64,000 nucleotides of DNA. It comes from Cymodocea nodosa. Taxonomy: Eukaryota; Streptophyta; Magnoliopsida; Alismatales; Cymodoceaceae. The translations under genes were made by a program, and so were the position numbers. This document shows, piece after piece, positions 31,998 through 44,749 of the stretch. The DNA lies in the NCBI GenBank assembly GCA_036874045.1, contig JAZBRI010000010.1, forward strand, positions 1,136,001 through 1,200,000, given 5' to 3'. How positions within the stretch are numbered: position 1 is the stretch's first letter; every line of letters begins with the position of its first letter. Below the pieces are notes generated by a model, which saw only the letters and a program-made list of their open reading frames with translations, did no database searches and had not been told where the DNA came from.

Positions 31998-32279
31998 TTA
32001 ATGAAGAACAAAGAATGGAAATCAAAATTTTCAAAATTTTATGCTTTTGTAGTAAATTTTAAATGTTAAAAGATTATGAGGGCTTGTGTATGGCATTCAA
32101 AATATGTGAACTCTACTTACTAATTATGAATGTACAAATATTTTTTCATGTAAAAATATTTGTTATAATCAATACAATTGTTGGTTAATTTAATTTCTCA
32201 CTTTATTGAAATTATTTTATTCAAAATAGGTGTAATATGAGCATATGTAAATGAATAGACAGGGATTTTGTAATTTTTG
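31998..32279. other. AT-rich spacer
   Basis: No feature recognised. Confidence 0.4.
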
Positions 32280-32870
32280 TTCAACCTACAATGACAGATC
32301 TATCATATCTACGGTATTGAATATGTCCATCACTATAGGTATATTTAATGACAAAAAAATTACATATAATGATGAACATTTTCGTCACTAAATCTATCTT
32401 TGGCGATGACCTCTACACCCATATGGTGACATGTTGTTTGTCACCATAGGTATATTGAGTGACGAAAAAAATACATATAATGATAGACATTTCCATCACT
32501 AAAATTACCTTCAACGACAGACTATACACTCATATAGTGATGGATGTCCATCACCACGGATTATTCTGACCTAGAGTGACGAATTTAATCTACCATTATA
32601 TGTCTTCTTTAGTGACGAATGAGGTAATTAATTTCATCCATCATAATAGGTTGCATATATTGACAGACCTTAAAAAGATATGGTGATGGATTAAATCTAT
32701 TACTATATCTACTTTTTTGTAACGAATGAAGTGACAGATTTTTAATGTCAATCATTGTATACATAATGACGGGAGTTTTAGTGATAGATGTTGACTCCTC
32801 TATAATGACAAATCTAATCTTAATCGAATAATTATGTATCAAAAGATTAAAAGGAACACAATTCACATCA
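32280..32870. repeat. Dispersed TAGTGACGA/TCACTA subterminal-like repeats
   Basis: A dozen or so short words such as GTGACGAA, ATAGTGATGG, CATCACTA and TTTCGTCACT recur in both orientations every 30-60 bp, with a longer near-duplication of ACATATAATGAT(G/A)(A/G)ACATTTTC (about 32364 and 32472). Such clusters are typical of subterminal regions of CACTA or related DNA transposons. Boundaries and a transposase are not seen. Confidence 0.45.
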
Positions 32871-35129
32871 TTCTTATGTTATATCATCAGTCTTAGTAGT
32901 TATGCCCTTTCAAAACTAACCGGGGACGTGGAAGAGTTGCCCAAAGTGCAGGTATCCCAAGCGTCCCTCACATTCCATATTTCAAAAATTTCCAAGATGA
33001 CTTTCACTTTCACCCTACCCTCTATGTACATGCGTGGGGTACGTGGGAATAAGTCTGAGGTCACTCACGATTTCAAATCTTGAGGTATACGGCTGCCATT
33101 ATATGGTAAAACGTTTTGCTTAGTCTAAACAGTAGTATTGGGCCATGTAGATGCCTCTGTCATGTCTCCCACCGCCCATTTTAACCAATCAAAACTTGCC
33201 ATGTCAAAGGCGATTAGGCACATCATCAAGCGTATGTAGACAACAGACATGATCCATATACACTCGACTTTTGTGATGTCACCTCAAATGGCTGATTGGA
33301 ATGTGTCAAGTTGAACTACCATCACAGCCGGCATGCCTAGTCTAGATGGCATAGTCCAGCCATCATCTAGACTCTAGATGTCTTAATCTGACCATTCAGA
33401 CATGTTTAGTGTTGTCAGCTTCATTTGTTCAACCAAATTGCTATGTATGAGGTTGTTCTTATGTTATTTCAAACTTGTCCAAACTATTTCATTGCCCAAA
33501 ATTTGTGTAAGTATGCTAATTTCTTACCTTTGGGGACTTGATGAAGTATGAACTTAAATCAACATTTCTGTTTTTGTTGATCAAATTGTTTTATAAATAG
33601 TTAGCTAAAGAGAGTGGTTATTGCACCTTTCCTTGCAAATGTGTTTTTCTAGTAGTGTGTGCTGATTTTTTTTTTCTAAAAATAACCATACTCAGACAAT
33701 GCACTAGTGCATTTTTCAAGAAACTAAGCAATAGACTATGTAGTCTAATTGATTACTTATTATGGACCACAGACAATAAGGATTTCAAACAAACAAAGAC
33801 TTCATTGTGAGTGATAAGATTTTAAATTCAAACAAAAACATCATTATCAAAAAATTACTTGCATGAACTCATTATATGATCATGAGTAATCTCATAGTGT
33901 GATAACAATGAAGGCTGGCTAATTCTTGAAAGGGTTGACAAAGTAGTTTGTCATAAGTATTGTACCTCATTTGTTAATTTGAAATAAACCTAGATCTTCT
34001 CCAATCCACTGCAATTAGAGAGATTCAAATGTAATCCAACCCTTTAAATGCACATCGAATGGTGGAGTTTTATGTGTTTCACTTTTTTCTTGAAAATATC
34101 AAAATGTTGGATGAAATCTAACCATATATACCATAATCAATGCCCCAAACCAGGTGTATTGGACTCTCTAATTTTGATAAATTGGTTACGATCTCAATTC
34201 AAGATTTAACTTTGCCACTCATTTGTGCACATTGTTCTCCTACCCTTATTTGGAGTTCCCTTTGACCTCTAAAGTTTGTTTTGCATGCATTTAAAATTAT
34301 CAGGGTTCTTTTACCCTTGTGTAAAACATAGTTTTTGAAAATTTTTTAAAAATTGCATCAAGCTAAAGAAGCCTAAAAGAAAGCAACATATCACATCTTA
34401 GTTAATTTGTCAAGTGCGAACAACATATCTAGGCCCTCCTCCATATATAAGACCTTTGTTTTATCAAATAATAAGAAATCAGCGAGCATATTCTCCCCAT
34501 CATCCATCCAATTCTAAGGTAACAATAAAAACAATGTAATTTCCTTCTTTCTTTCTTTCTTCATGACTAATAACATACTCATCTTTGTCAATTTATAAAT
34601 GGTAACAAACCTAAATTGCCACCAACATTAATGGAATATTGCAGTTAGTCAAGATGTATGAGGTTTAAGGCTTGAGATCTGGTAAAAACACTTTCATTAT
34701 AAAAAAAAACTTGAATTGCCATTGATAACAAGTTTGTGGAATGGTTAACACCTAAAATAGCAAACTTTTTTTTCTAAATTAGTTTAGAGTAACATCTAAA
34801 AATTTTGGTACGATCTTAGTAAATTAAGTATACCAATACAAACCACATGTGCTATGATAGGTTTTATATTTAGTTACCATCACAGTTTTTAATCTCATAA
34901 AAAGTTTGTTGCTTACAATATCCTTAGTTACTATTGATTTACCAGTGGCTCCATTTAACTTAAACATACAACCAAGTAGCAACCCAATCTTAGGCTAATC
35001 ACTTAAATTTTCTCTTTTCATTTATTCCTATCTATCACTAAATCTTATATAACTTTATGCAATTTTAAACATTTTTTCACTATTTGCAGTCAATTAAATT
35101 TTGATCATCCTCTAGATCTATTTGTTTCA
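32871..35129. other. Low-copy noncoding stretch
   Basis: No coding sequence I can support. A perfect 12-bp palindrome TGCACTAGTGCA is at 33700-33711 and a (CTTT)n stretch near 34545-34560. Composition is mixed and there are no LTR or TIR boundaries. Confidence 0.4.
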
Positions 35130-35425
35130 CCCAACTAATTAATTTCACTTTTCTTACAAGTGCATCTATAGGTCCTTTACTCCTTTATAGATATGGCCGA
35201 ACTATCTAAGATGGTTGTTGTGTCTTATTTATTCTCGATAGGTGCAATTCCTATCTTATTTTGAATGAAATCATTTCTTAACTTATCTCTTCTACTATTA
35301 CCACTCATCAATTTCAACATTCTCATTCTCATCTTTGTCACATGAGCTTATTTTTTGTACAGGCTTATGTTTAATAGCTTAAGACACTCCTTGTACCGTA
35401 GAGTATGGCTTGAAGAATAGAATAA
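35130..35425 (-). pseudogene. LINE reverse transcriptase C-terminal relic
   Basis: Read on the minus strand, pieces in two or three frames give AIKHKPVQKIS, RMRMLKLMSGNSRRDKLRND, FIQNKIGIAPIENK and GPIDALVRKV. These match the well-known tail of plant non-LTR retrotransposons (W-A-x-K-K-Q-H-x-x-K ... E-M-R-M-L-R-W-M-x-G ... R-I-R-N-E-x-I ... G-V-A-P-I-E-D-K ... R-P-x-D-A-P-V-R), which lies after the RT domain. Frameshifts and stops show it is long dead. I favour an RTE-like LINE on the basis of this tail, without a search. Confidence 0.65.
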
Positions 35426-36680
35426 GCTTTCAACTCACAACCACTTATTCATAACAACTAGCCTAAACAACTATCTTTAGCTCTAGCTAACTAAACATAT
35501 TTCAGAAAAAGGAATTGAAAACAGAATCTTTTATGGACAAGAGCCTAAGATATATATGTATAAATGAAAAGAATTGAGATTTTAATTATATGCCAACTAC
35601 TAGCATATATAGAATAGTCTGAAGGATAAAAGAAAGATTTAGAAGACGTATTGGACTTCACACCACTAGTGTCCTCATTCATCCACCTAATTATGAACGA
35701 GCTGTAGCCCTTTTCCTGCTTCAAAGTACAGGATGCCTATGGACCTTTGTGGTGACCAGCAGTATTAAATTTACAATCTAGAGTCAAAAGCTTGCCTTTA
35801 AATTAAATTAACAGAAGAAGTTGAATTCCTGACAGCTGTTGCTATAGAACTGCAAACTTAAGAATAAATTTAGAACACCGTCAACACGCAAGGGAAGAGT
35901 TTCTGCATCTGTATGATCTTGAATTAATGGTGTTAATTAAGCTTCATCAAGGTATGATTTTACCCTACGTACCCAGCAGCAAATAGTCATTAGTCATACA
36001 TGAGAAGAAATCTGATTAATCTTCATTTATCATACATATGTTATTTTTTATATCTAGCTAAATTAAGGTATTTGCATGCAGGATTTCACTTTATTAGAAA
36101 ATTACATCAGCAACAGAACATTAATCTGCTGCTCGGAGTTTGGAAGTTGAACCTTAATTTAGTTATGGTGATGAAAAGGGCACAAAACCCAAACAGCCCT
36201 TCCTTTTTCCCAACCACCATCTCTACTTATCCTGAAATAAATACTGGCTAGAATCCAAGAGGACCCCAACCAACCGCTCACATGCATGTGTAATCTGTGA
36301 ACAAATCCTTGTACATCAACATCTTCAGAATTGTCCTCGATTGTTGAATTGATTTCCCACAAAAGATTTCAGATCTTCGAATCCGAGAACCCAGAATTCA
36401 TGAGCAACAAGAACGCATGCACACATATATATTTCCTACACACATTCAAATAAGTATACCTGGGCTTATCGTCATATGTATATGCATATATGCACCGCAT
36501 CAAATTAATAGCAAGAAGAGGAGGATGACGATTTTGTGTGGTAGTTCTCAATGGAAAGCAAAAAATCTAGATCAAATAAGAAGTAGGAGGTAGGAACCCA
36601 ATCAGCATCCAGGCATATCCACCTTTTCCGAGGAATTAACACAAACAGCTTGCAATCTCATGTCTACTTCTTCACGGGAA
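35426..36680. other. Spacer and probable 3' flank of the IBH1-like gene
   Basis: No coding sequence supported. The part adjacent to 36681 would carry the 3' untranslated region of the minus-strand gene; I cannot fix a polyadenylation site. Confidence 0.4.
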
Positions 36681-37163
36681 TCAGGAGGCCTGCTTCTTGG
36701 AGAATGAATCTGCTATGGCTTGCATCACCCTTACCTGCGCTCTGAGGCACTCGATAAAATCACCAGTTTCCTCCAAAAGTCTGTACGCGTCCATCTTCAT
36801 CCCACCCGGCACGAGCCGTCGAAGCTCATGGGTGCGGCTCTCGCCGGGTGTCCTGGTGGCGGACACTCTTCGACGGCGGTACGGCCTGACATTGAAGGTC
36901 CTCCTTCGGAGGCGACGGAGCAACGCACGGCTCCACGCCCTTCGGGGACCCGTCGCGTGGGCCATGGAGACGTACGCTGCGCGCCGGATGCAGCAGCTGC
37001 GGCGGGCGACGGTGGTGGATCCGTATATGCGGAAGAGGAGGCGGAGGAAGTGGAGGGCTTGCATGAGGTTGTAGGGATTAGCGTTAGGGTTTTTGCAGGA
37101 GGTTCCCGGAGGAGGGGGAGGAGGAGGAGGAGGAGGAGGAGGAGGAGGGGGATCTGCCTGCAT
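36681..37163 (-). CDS. IBH1: IBH1-like atypical bHLH transcription regulator
   Basis: Members of this family are small non-DNA-binding HLH proteins that restrain cell elongation by pairing with activating bHLH partners, downstream of brassinosteroid and gibberellin signalling. From ATG 37163 the protein is 160 residues: a run of 15 prolines (5-19); LMQALHFLRLLFRIY (33-47); the family signature IRRAAYVSMA (59-68) and RRAWSRALLRRLRRR (74-88); an Arg-rich stretch; and the HLH, LRRLVPGGMKMDAYRLLEET then IECLRAQVRVMQAIADS (114-153). The basic region lacks the Glu needed for E-box contact. The frame is open upstream to an ATG at 37265 (194 residues), but those 34 residues are unlike the family, so I prefer 37163. 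Intronless and GC-rich against AT-rich surroundings. Family placement is firm; orthology to IBH1 itself as opposed to IBH1-like paralogs is not tested. Confidence 0.85.
   Translation of the reverse strand: MQADPPPPPPPPPPPPPPPGTSCKNPNANPYNLMQALHFLRLLFRIYGSTTVARRSCCIRRAAYVSMAHATGPRRAWSRALLRRLRRRTFNVRPYRRRRVSATRTPGESRTHELRRLVPGGMKMDAYRLLEETGDFIECLRAQVRVMQAIADSFSKKQAS
37107..37151 (-). repeat. (CCT)n trinucleotide tract coding for 15 prolines
   Basis: Fifteen in-frame proline codons near the start of the IBH1-like protein, nearly all CCT, with CCC or CCG at three positions. An uninterrupted CCT run like this is prone to slippage, so its length is likely to vary between alleles. Confidence 0.85.
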
Positions 37164-37286
37164 GGTTTGTGTTGTACGGGGATTTTTCTGGGTCTGACAA
37201 GGGAGGGTCCAGTTGATCTTCCTCCTGCCGTTTGGTTTCAGAGACAAAAGTTCCTCTCCTGACACACATATAAAAGCAAAGCATCC

Positions 37287-37316
37287 ACCTCTCTTCTCTC
37301 TCTCTCTATCTCTATA
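37287..37316 (-). promoter_or_regulatory. GA/CT-rich leader upstream of the IBH1-like gene
   Basis: On the gene's strand this reads as a GAGAGAGA tract about 125-150 bp upstream of the chosen ATG. CT/GA tracts are frequent in plant 5' leaders and core promoters. No TATA box can be assigned with confidence. Confidence 0.35.
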
Positions 37317-37319
37317 GTA

Positions 37320-38780
37320 CGATAAACAAATACAAAAATGGAGTCCTGTTCATGTCTCGATCTCATTTCAGAGGAGGATAAAAAAGAGCCAGCAAGACCT
37401 CCGTCATTGCTCCCTTGCCGAAAATGTCTTCTTTCCCAAATCATAAGAACTTACCATAAATTTTGAACTTACGATAAAAAGACTCGTTCGTCGTCATCTT
37501 CGTTGCGATTCTTTTTAGATATTGGCGTGTAAAACTCACAGTTCTGCAATCGAAATCCATAACGAATGTAATGTACCATCGATGTTTTCAGAGACGAGCA
37601 TGCGCGACGTTTGCTTTTGATTTCTCAAATATCCCTACAACTGCACAATATTGAGTATATGAATCGTGACAAAATTTTTCACCGTTTCGTAGGTTGAAAT
37701 TGTATAAAAATCGAAGGTTTGAAACACATAAAGAATATTTTAACTTTGTTAAAAAAATCCTTCAAACTAACAAAATGTTCTCAGATGTCCTTGAAATTTA
37801 ATGTACCACTAATTTTACCTTTGATCAGTTTTATTTATTTTATTCTTGCTTTGGTAACAACATACAAGGTCTATTATTATAGATGAAACGACGATATATA
37901 AGAGTGTTAGGGGTGGGTTGGTTACTTCAAAACATTTTGTTGGATTGAAATCATACATACATTGGTTCACTGGTGTATCATCGACGGTATAATTACATGA
38001 AAATTAAGCATGAATGGTGTAGGGTTTACACAAACTTTTGAAGATGTTAATGATATCTTTAGTGATTACCATCAATTCAAATGGTATGGATGCAAATGCC
38101 CCCATTGTTACCTAGAATTTAATTTAGGTCTCCCTCTTTCACATTTTATGCAACTGTTGATAAAATGGAACAAGAAGATGTTAGAAGGAGAGTGAAGAAA
38201 ACTATAAGGTATAAGATCTACGAAGAGAAAAGGCTTAGGTTTAACTCTACATAAAGAGATTACCAACCAAAAGCAAAGAAAGAAAGAAAATATGAGATCG
38301 CAACTTGTCTTTAATTTCTAGAGTTCTCCATCTTTACTTTTGATCATATATGCCAGGGATGTTTGTAATGGTTGGTTATGTGGAAGCACAATAGTTTCGA
38401 AAGAATCGATTCTTCTGTCTACATCACATTATTTAGGATCAATTGCTAAGAGATATGAATAGAAAAATCACGAACAAGAACAGGTACAAAATTTTTACTG
38501 CATTTCAAAAGATCGATTGAGAAAGTAAAGGTTCTTTGCAAGAATTCAAGTTACATCCCAGGCATCAAACGCATCCATAAGACTTGGGCTTGGAGAAAGG
38601 ACGTGTAGACTTATATGTCAATGAAATAAGTAAAGATGGTGGTGGAGGCTGACAGGCTGCAATATTGTGTTGAGAAGGATAATATAAGAATTTGTAGAGA
38701 AATCTATGGAGAGACGGGAAGTGATAGAGACTTGGGAATCAAGGTTCACATGAGTTGGGTAGAGACATGCATGTCGGTCT
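37320..38780. other. Promoter-side and intergenic DNA
   Basis: No supported gene. Open frames here are short, overlap on both strands and resemble nothing I know. Confidence 0.4.
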
Positions 38781-38799
38781 ACAGAGAGAGAGAGAGAGA
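38781..38799 (+). repeat. (AG)n microsatellite
   Basis: Uninterrupted AG dinucleotides; overlapping short open frames on both strands here are repeat artefacts. Confidence 0.85.
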
Positions 38800-40855
38800 A
38801 TGGAGAAGTTGGTGGTGGAGCCAAGAGACGGTGGGGGGGAGGGCAAACTACCACATGACTGCACATGGGCTGGAGTGATCCACTTGGTTTCCTTGATGGG
38901 TAGAGAGATTGCACTCATTCCCGGCCACTCTCTCTCTGGCTCTTTTCTTTCCTCTTCTTCCTTCCTTTCTTTCATCTCTTTTATTTATTCCATAGCTTTC
39001 CACTTAGTTATAAAGACATATTCTTTGTTTGAATTGGTGGTTTTGTACATGGAACATTTGATTTAATCATGTTAATTTATTAAGGGGAGAAGGCCAGTTG
39101 GACTAATTTACTCCCCCCCGCCCCTCTATTGGTTGATGAAGACCACGGTCACTACAAGATCGAGAAGCTTTCACAGGTAAGGGAAATAAAAACTTTTCCT
39201 TTACCTATATATTTTGTTTCTCCTTTATCTTTGGTAAGATATGAAGGAATTATTCCCTTGTATTATTAAGTCATATCTTCAAACTGAGAAGATAAAAGAT
39301 TGGTGAAGGACAATATCCTTCAACTATATTTCTGTTGTCTAAAACATAATTTCTAGTAATTTTCAATAAACATTTAAGATTGCTAGTAAATATTTCCGAA
39401 CTTCAGTAATATCAATAAAATTTTCAATTTGTGATAAGTTAATGAGAAATTTTTTTAAAAGTTTCTAAACACACGTTTGTTAAACTTTGGTAAATGTTTA
39501 AGGAAATTTTCAAATTACAAATCAGGAATTTAATACCTTATCACACTACAATTACATTGTAAATATTTAATCAAATAGTAACAACAATTAATCATGATCA
39601 ATAATCTATGTAATAAAAAATTATTCTTAATCACATCACAAATTAATTTATCATGTACTTTTCGCAAAAATGATTAATCATCTGCCCAAGTAACAAATTA
39701 ATCACATGATTTATCAATGATGCCAATACTACATGGAAAAGCACTATTTCTAATTTCTAAAACATAATGGCATAACATGTTCCCAATCACAAAAGTAGCA
39801 AAAAATTATCATATATATTAGCAATTTGAATAAAATTTTCTGATCATAGTGATAATTTTTTACATTTACATTAAATTGAAATAAAAAATAATTTATCACA
39901 TTTTGACACAATAAACATTTTTAAAGTAATCACACATTCTGATTACATGCATTTTGACTACATTTTTACTCATACCATCAATTGAAAAAAAAAATGAAGC
40001 AACAAAAAAATATTGGTGAAGCTAGGCAATAGATCTCGGGGGCTATGGAGGACGGTAGTCTGTTCTTGTTTTGTATGCTTCTTTTGAGTATTTCTAAAAA
40101 CAAAGGACCTTAATTTTATTGTCTACATATCAAAATCTAGTAGTGTCAATATTAATTCCCTTCTTGTCTTTCACTTCAAATGTTATTTCCCTCTCCTATT
40201 ATTGATTGATTGATTATTATTAAGAATTTTATCATGAACTTGGTAGGATAATATGACCATCGGGTATATGGTGAGGACCCATATATATGTCTCTTCTGTT
40301 GGTTATGCGGCTTAGAAATGAGAACTTCTCGGTCTCTTACATGGGCATGATGTGTGCGTTCCTTGTTTTTAAACAATTCAGATGTTTTCTATTTTGGAAA
40401 CTGTAGATGCAATACTTCACAAATATTCACGGACAAGCATATGTGCGATGCATGATGTAATAAGATAATATATCTACGCACATGGGCATGTAACTCATGA
40501 ACTGAACATTTTGAATGGGAGGTTCATATTTTCTGAAATATAGAATCAAAATACCAAGAAGTCCTTGCCTACATTCATTCATGTCTATAATATTTAAGCC
40601 ATGCCACCACTTCCCATCTCTCTTTCCTTCTCTACATGTATTATTTTCTTAGGAATCAATAATCATTTTTGTGTTTCAGAATCACCAGCCCAAGAGCATA
40701 TATTCTAATAGACCAGGGGCAACAAGATAATTTCCCCAATTATTTTTTTTTGATTATGACCACGGTTTCTTTTTTTTTCCTCCTACGACCACTATTTTCT
40801 GCAACTGCCCCTGTTTCTGCTTTTCTTCCTCAATTCAATGGAGCGCCAGCCGATT
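38800..40855. other. Noncoding stretch
   Basis: AT-rich between 39350 and 40000 with many AATTTTT/AAAATT words; a C-rich run at 39112-39125. No gene or element boundary recognised. Confidence 0.4.
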
Positions 40856-40950
40856 AAGAATGATTGAAGAAGAAAAGAAGAAGAGGAGAAGAAGAAAAGA
40901 AGAAAAAGGGAGAAAACAAAAAACAAGAGTAAAAAGGAAAATAAATATTG
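40856..40950 (+). repeat. Polypurine stretch
   Basis: Almost pure A/G (GAAGAAGAAAAGAAGAAGAG and continuing to AAAAAGGAAAATAAA). A low-complexity tract that could form triplex DNA; no coding sense. Confidence 0.75.
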
Positions 40951-42098
40951 GGCTTTTTGCATTAGCCCCTTATTGTAAGTATTTTTTACTAGTTAGTCCC
41001 AAATAAATTTTGTTTGAGATAATTGCATGATTATAGTGATACTTACATTTCATAACCATAATTACATACATATTAGTGTTTGTTGCACATTTATATTGAT
41101 TATTGTATAATCATGTGTTTTATGCAAAGATTTGTGATTTTCCATATTTAGAAGTATGCATATTTATTGATGTTATAACATTTATAAAAAATTCATAATT
41201 ATTGTATATGACATAGATATTTATTATTGACTATGGAAGACTTGTTTATTTTGTATATGATTTATTTATGAGAAAGGATATGTACTGTAGGCCAAGCATA
41301 TTTGTTGTTATGACTTTTGACCAAATATACAAATTGATATAAATAAATTACGGATTAACGTATTAACTATAAAACCTAGCTATAAAGGTATGATGCTATG
41401 GTATTGCGTACATAATAAACACAGAATGATATATTTGGCCTAGTCTTGAGTATTCAAGGTATCTTAGGTCTCAATCATAGGGTGATATATGATAATTAGA
41501 CCTTATTGTAGGAGATTATATATAATCATAGCTAAATTAAATAATAGAACGTATAAAATAGGTTTGAATTGCATTTTACATGATTTCTATATATTGTGAC
41601 AAATTTGCATACTTTAGTTTATTACGTTGATTTGACTTTACAATCTTTCTATTAAATGCATAATATGTTATCATTTTAGTTTTAAACTTATGTTAGATTG
41701 AGTTACTAAATTTTAACTTACGTATTGTTGTTATTTCTTTTAAGATATATGATAGACTCTTAAGGTAGGCGTGAGTAAGAGAAGTTGCATTAGTTACTTG
41801 TATCTCTAATTAAGGTTAAATTGTAATTTTTTTCCACTTTTTTACCATAAGTATTAACCTATGAAACTTAAGTCTTAGTAAGTTTCTCTATTTTTTGTTG
41901 TTATATTTCTTTTAGCAGATACTAGTCTTATAATATTAAAAAAGAGATTTTTTCACATGCCTTTTTTTATTTAAGTATGATTTCATCTCTTTAATATTAT
42001 GATAATTATCATTTCTTTTACTAAGGCATGACATATATTTTATAAAAGCTTTCATGTCTAAAAATAGAAATGACTCTAGAAAACTTCCCTAGAGACAC
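40951..42098. other. AT-rich spacer
   Basis: No gene, repeat array or boundary seen. Confidence 0.4.

Positions 42099-42131
<33 letters not shown>
42099..42131. repeat. (TTA)n microsatellite
   Basis: About eleven TTA units; the leucine run seen in the overlapping small frame is due to it. Confidence 0.9.
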
Positions 42132-42132
<1 letters not shown>

Positions 42133-43993
42133 GACTTAAATTTAATTATGCAATTAACTAATTTAGTTTATAACCTACTATGCATTAAAATTTCAACAAA
42201 GTTTGAGTTATATTTGTTAGACATTTTGATTACAAATTCAATGCCTGAAATTTAACAAAAATTGGTGAATGGACTTAATTATCTATTTGAAATGAAACTT
42301 ATACTATATATTTATAATTAATCATTTAATAACTTAATCATATGGTTACCTCTACCTTCCATAGAAAGATACAAGTACACCTCTAGAGAAATTTTTCAAA
42401 GACGATTTTAGAGAAAACAATCTATTTTAAGGATATACTAGTTACTCCTGCACATTGGATTTTTTACATTTCCAAATATATAAACGAATTACCACTATTT
42501 TCCCATATATATATATATGCAATTTTTTTGTGTTTGAATCCCATAATGAACTTGAGCTCACGTATTAGCTACATTCCTCAATCCAACTTGGGCATGTTCA
42601 TAAATATCATCTTTTGTATGAACATAAAATGCGCCAATAATGTCTTATACTGACCCTGCTATTTTAACTGGTGGGCGATGAAACCTAACATTGCCCTTAC
42701 ATTTGCATTAATTGATCATCAAAGTGCTTTTAGGCCATGTGGTGATTTGCTTTCTCTTCTAAAGCATGATTCACCCTAATCTGCCTTTTTTTTAATTTTC
42801 ATGTCACAATCTTAGCCTGATTGGGATCTATTTTCCAACAGTGGTAGTTGCAATCTGATCATAATCTTGGCCAGAAGATCAACCAACGCTATTATTATAT
42901 TGTTAATTACCCAAACCATAGGCAGGTTGATGAAGAGCAAGGTGTGGCCTGGTCTCTTAATAAAGAATGCTCAGATTCCAAGGTAGTTCATCTCAGCCAA
43001 ACACATCAATCAGTATATATATATATATAAGTCTATCAGTCACCAAAACATCAACTTCAATATCGTCTTATCGTCACGGCGTGATTCTTCTCGTTAAAAG
43101 CCAGAGAATACAATACAATTTTCACGATCAGGGAGCGAATATATAAGACCCAACCTAGCTATATGATGTCCCTCCCCCCGCACATCGGTCCCCTAGCTAT
43201 ATGATCAGAGAAATGACATGTTAACCAACCCTTTATCTATACTATTGCAAAGGGCGCTTAAAAACTGTTTCTAGCAAAAGAGTCAAAAGCTGCAAAGTGT
43301 TTCTTGAAAGAGCTAGAGCTCATTCCCTTGAAATATATTAGAATCCGAGCATATTAATTACAAGAGCCGTGAACCAACGTAACCTTTAAAAATATATATA
43401 CTTAGAATAATGTAAGGATTAACCATTATCTGTCGGTACGTACATTTACATAGCCAAATGCACGTGTACATGCAAATATTCGTGCACATGCTTGTATCTC
43501 TACGAGAGAGAGGGAGGTCTCGAGGTCTCCATCACACAGTGATCCGCTGTTTGGCTATCTGCATCAAGGTCCTTTTGACCTGAAAGCCGTTGTTGATTAA
43601 GGATGGAACATGCATTAGAACTGTAGGAAGCAATGAGATTGATGAGAAGTAGGGGAGGCGAAGAGTGAACAACCGAGCCTTTCTTCGGTACTACATGCAT
43701 ACTTTCCTTCACCAGGAGTTTGATCGAGTATACAATGAGGAACACTCGTGGCCTTCGGTTAGTCACGTAGATGACAATGCAAGACACTTCGTATTGTTGA
43801 TTGAGCTTCCTCTCTATTGAATTATAATGCATAAGCGGCTACAGAACTTGGACATCATGCTCTAAACTCACAATGGCCAAGAGTCAGGACTTGATCGATG
43901 GTAAAAACTATGGAACGATGCATACTTTCATATCCAATTAATTAATTAAATCAATCATTTGAATATAAGCTGACTAACAACATAACTGTAAGG
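42132..43993. other. Spacer with short repeats
   Basis: Contains (TA)n runs (42507-42518 and 43013-43028) and a direct repeat of CCTAGCTATATGAT (43154 and 43193). An open frame of 110 codons at 43500-43832 on the minus strand has no recognisable domain and is not called. Confidence 0.4.
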
Positions 43994-44110
43994 TGTTTTT
44001 GTTGTTGTTAATTAAATATAAGAAAATTTTAAATTTTATATTTATAACTGCAAGTGCATAGTACTTATTATAGTAAGTAATGCAAGTATAGATCGATACT
44101 TTCAGATTTT
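43994..44110 (-). repeat. Diverged gypsy LTR end fragment
   Basis: Starts TGTTTTTGTTG and holds AACTGCAAGTGCATAGTACT and TGCAAGTATAGATCGATACT. This is a diverged form of the block AACTGCAAGTGCACAGTGTC ... GATCCCACAGGG seen near the end of the family LTRs (27109-27170). The continuation to the right cannot be followed. Confidence 0.4.
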
Positions 44111-44749
44111 ATACTTTTACATATATCTTCACAACTATTATATACTTCTAAACTATGATAAAAATCTATTAAACTCATTAACCTAATCTAAGTGTAAGTT
44201 TTTACAAAGAAAAATCAATCTTCTTTAAATCTTATTCAAAAACTATACAAATCAATTACAACCTTTATATTTCAAAATCACAAAAGAAAAGCTCTACTTA
44301 TAGCAACGATTTTTCCCAAACTAGGTACTGAAAAATCATGCAAAAATACATTCTAAAAAGGGTTTTAAATAGTTTCAAACTCTAAATCATTCTCAATTGA
44401 AAGTAACATTAAACCTTAATGAGGTGCGTAAAATAGTATGGAAATATTACAAAACATGCATCCATAATAAAAACTCAAGAACATTATTAATTCTCCATGA
44501 AATTCTATAAAATCACCACAGAATGAAAATAGACTCATTAATCTAAAACACTCAACTTATAGATCTTGAAAATATACCGTAGATAAGGAGAAATTGGACT
44601 CAACATTTCTATAAAGCCTTTGTCTACAAATGTGATTTCGACCTAACTACACAACCTTTGTATAAAATCAGAAAATTGACACAAACATACTAATAATAAT
44701 AAAGGAAGAAGAGAAGGAAAAACATGTATAGGTAAATATTTTAGATGGA
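44111..44749. other. AT-rich stretch right of the LTR-like fragment
   Basis: May be the rest of the diverged LTR; no motif allows that to be decided. Confidence 0.3.

Noticed and set aside
36697-37262. Long plus-strand frames opposite the IBH1-like gene
   Set aside because: They are antisense shadows created by the GC-rich coding sequence and the GGA tract.
38618-39066. Overlapping open frames on both strands
   Set aside because: They overlap on both strands, are driven by the AG microsatellite and purine-rich sequence, and match no family.
39130-39182. Possible short exon ending at CAG/GTAAGG
   Set aside because: A readable DEDHGHYKIEKLSQ stretch before a donor-like site looked exon-like, but no neighbouring exon or family could be found.
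43500-43832. 110-codon open frame on the minus strand
   Set aside because: No recognisable domain, signal peptide or codon bias, and no homologous copy in the window; could be chance in a slightly GC-richer patch.
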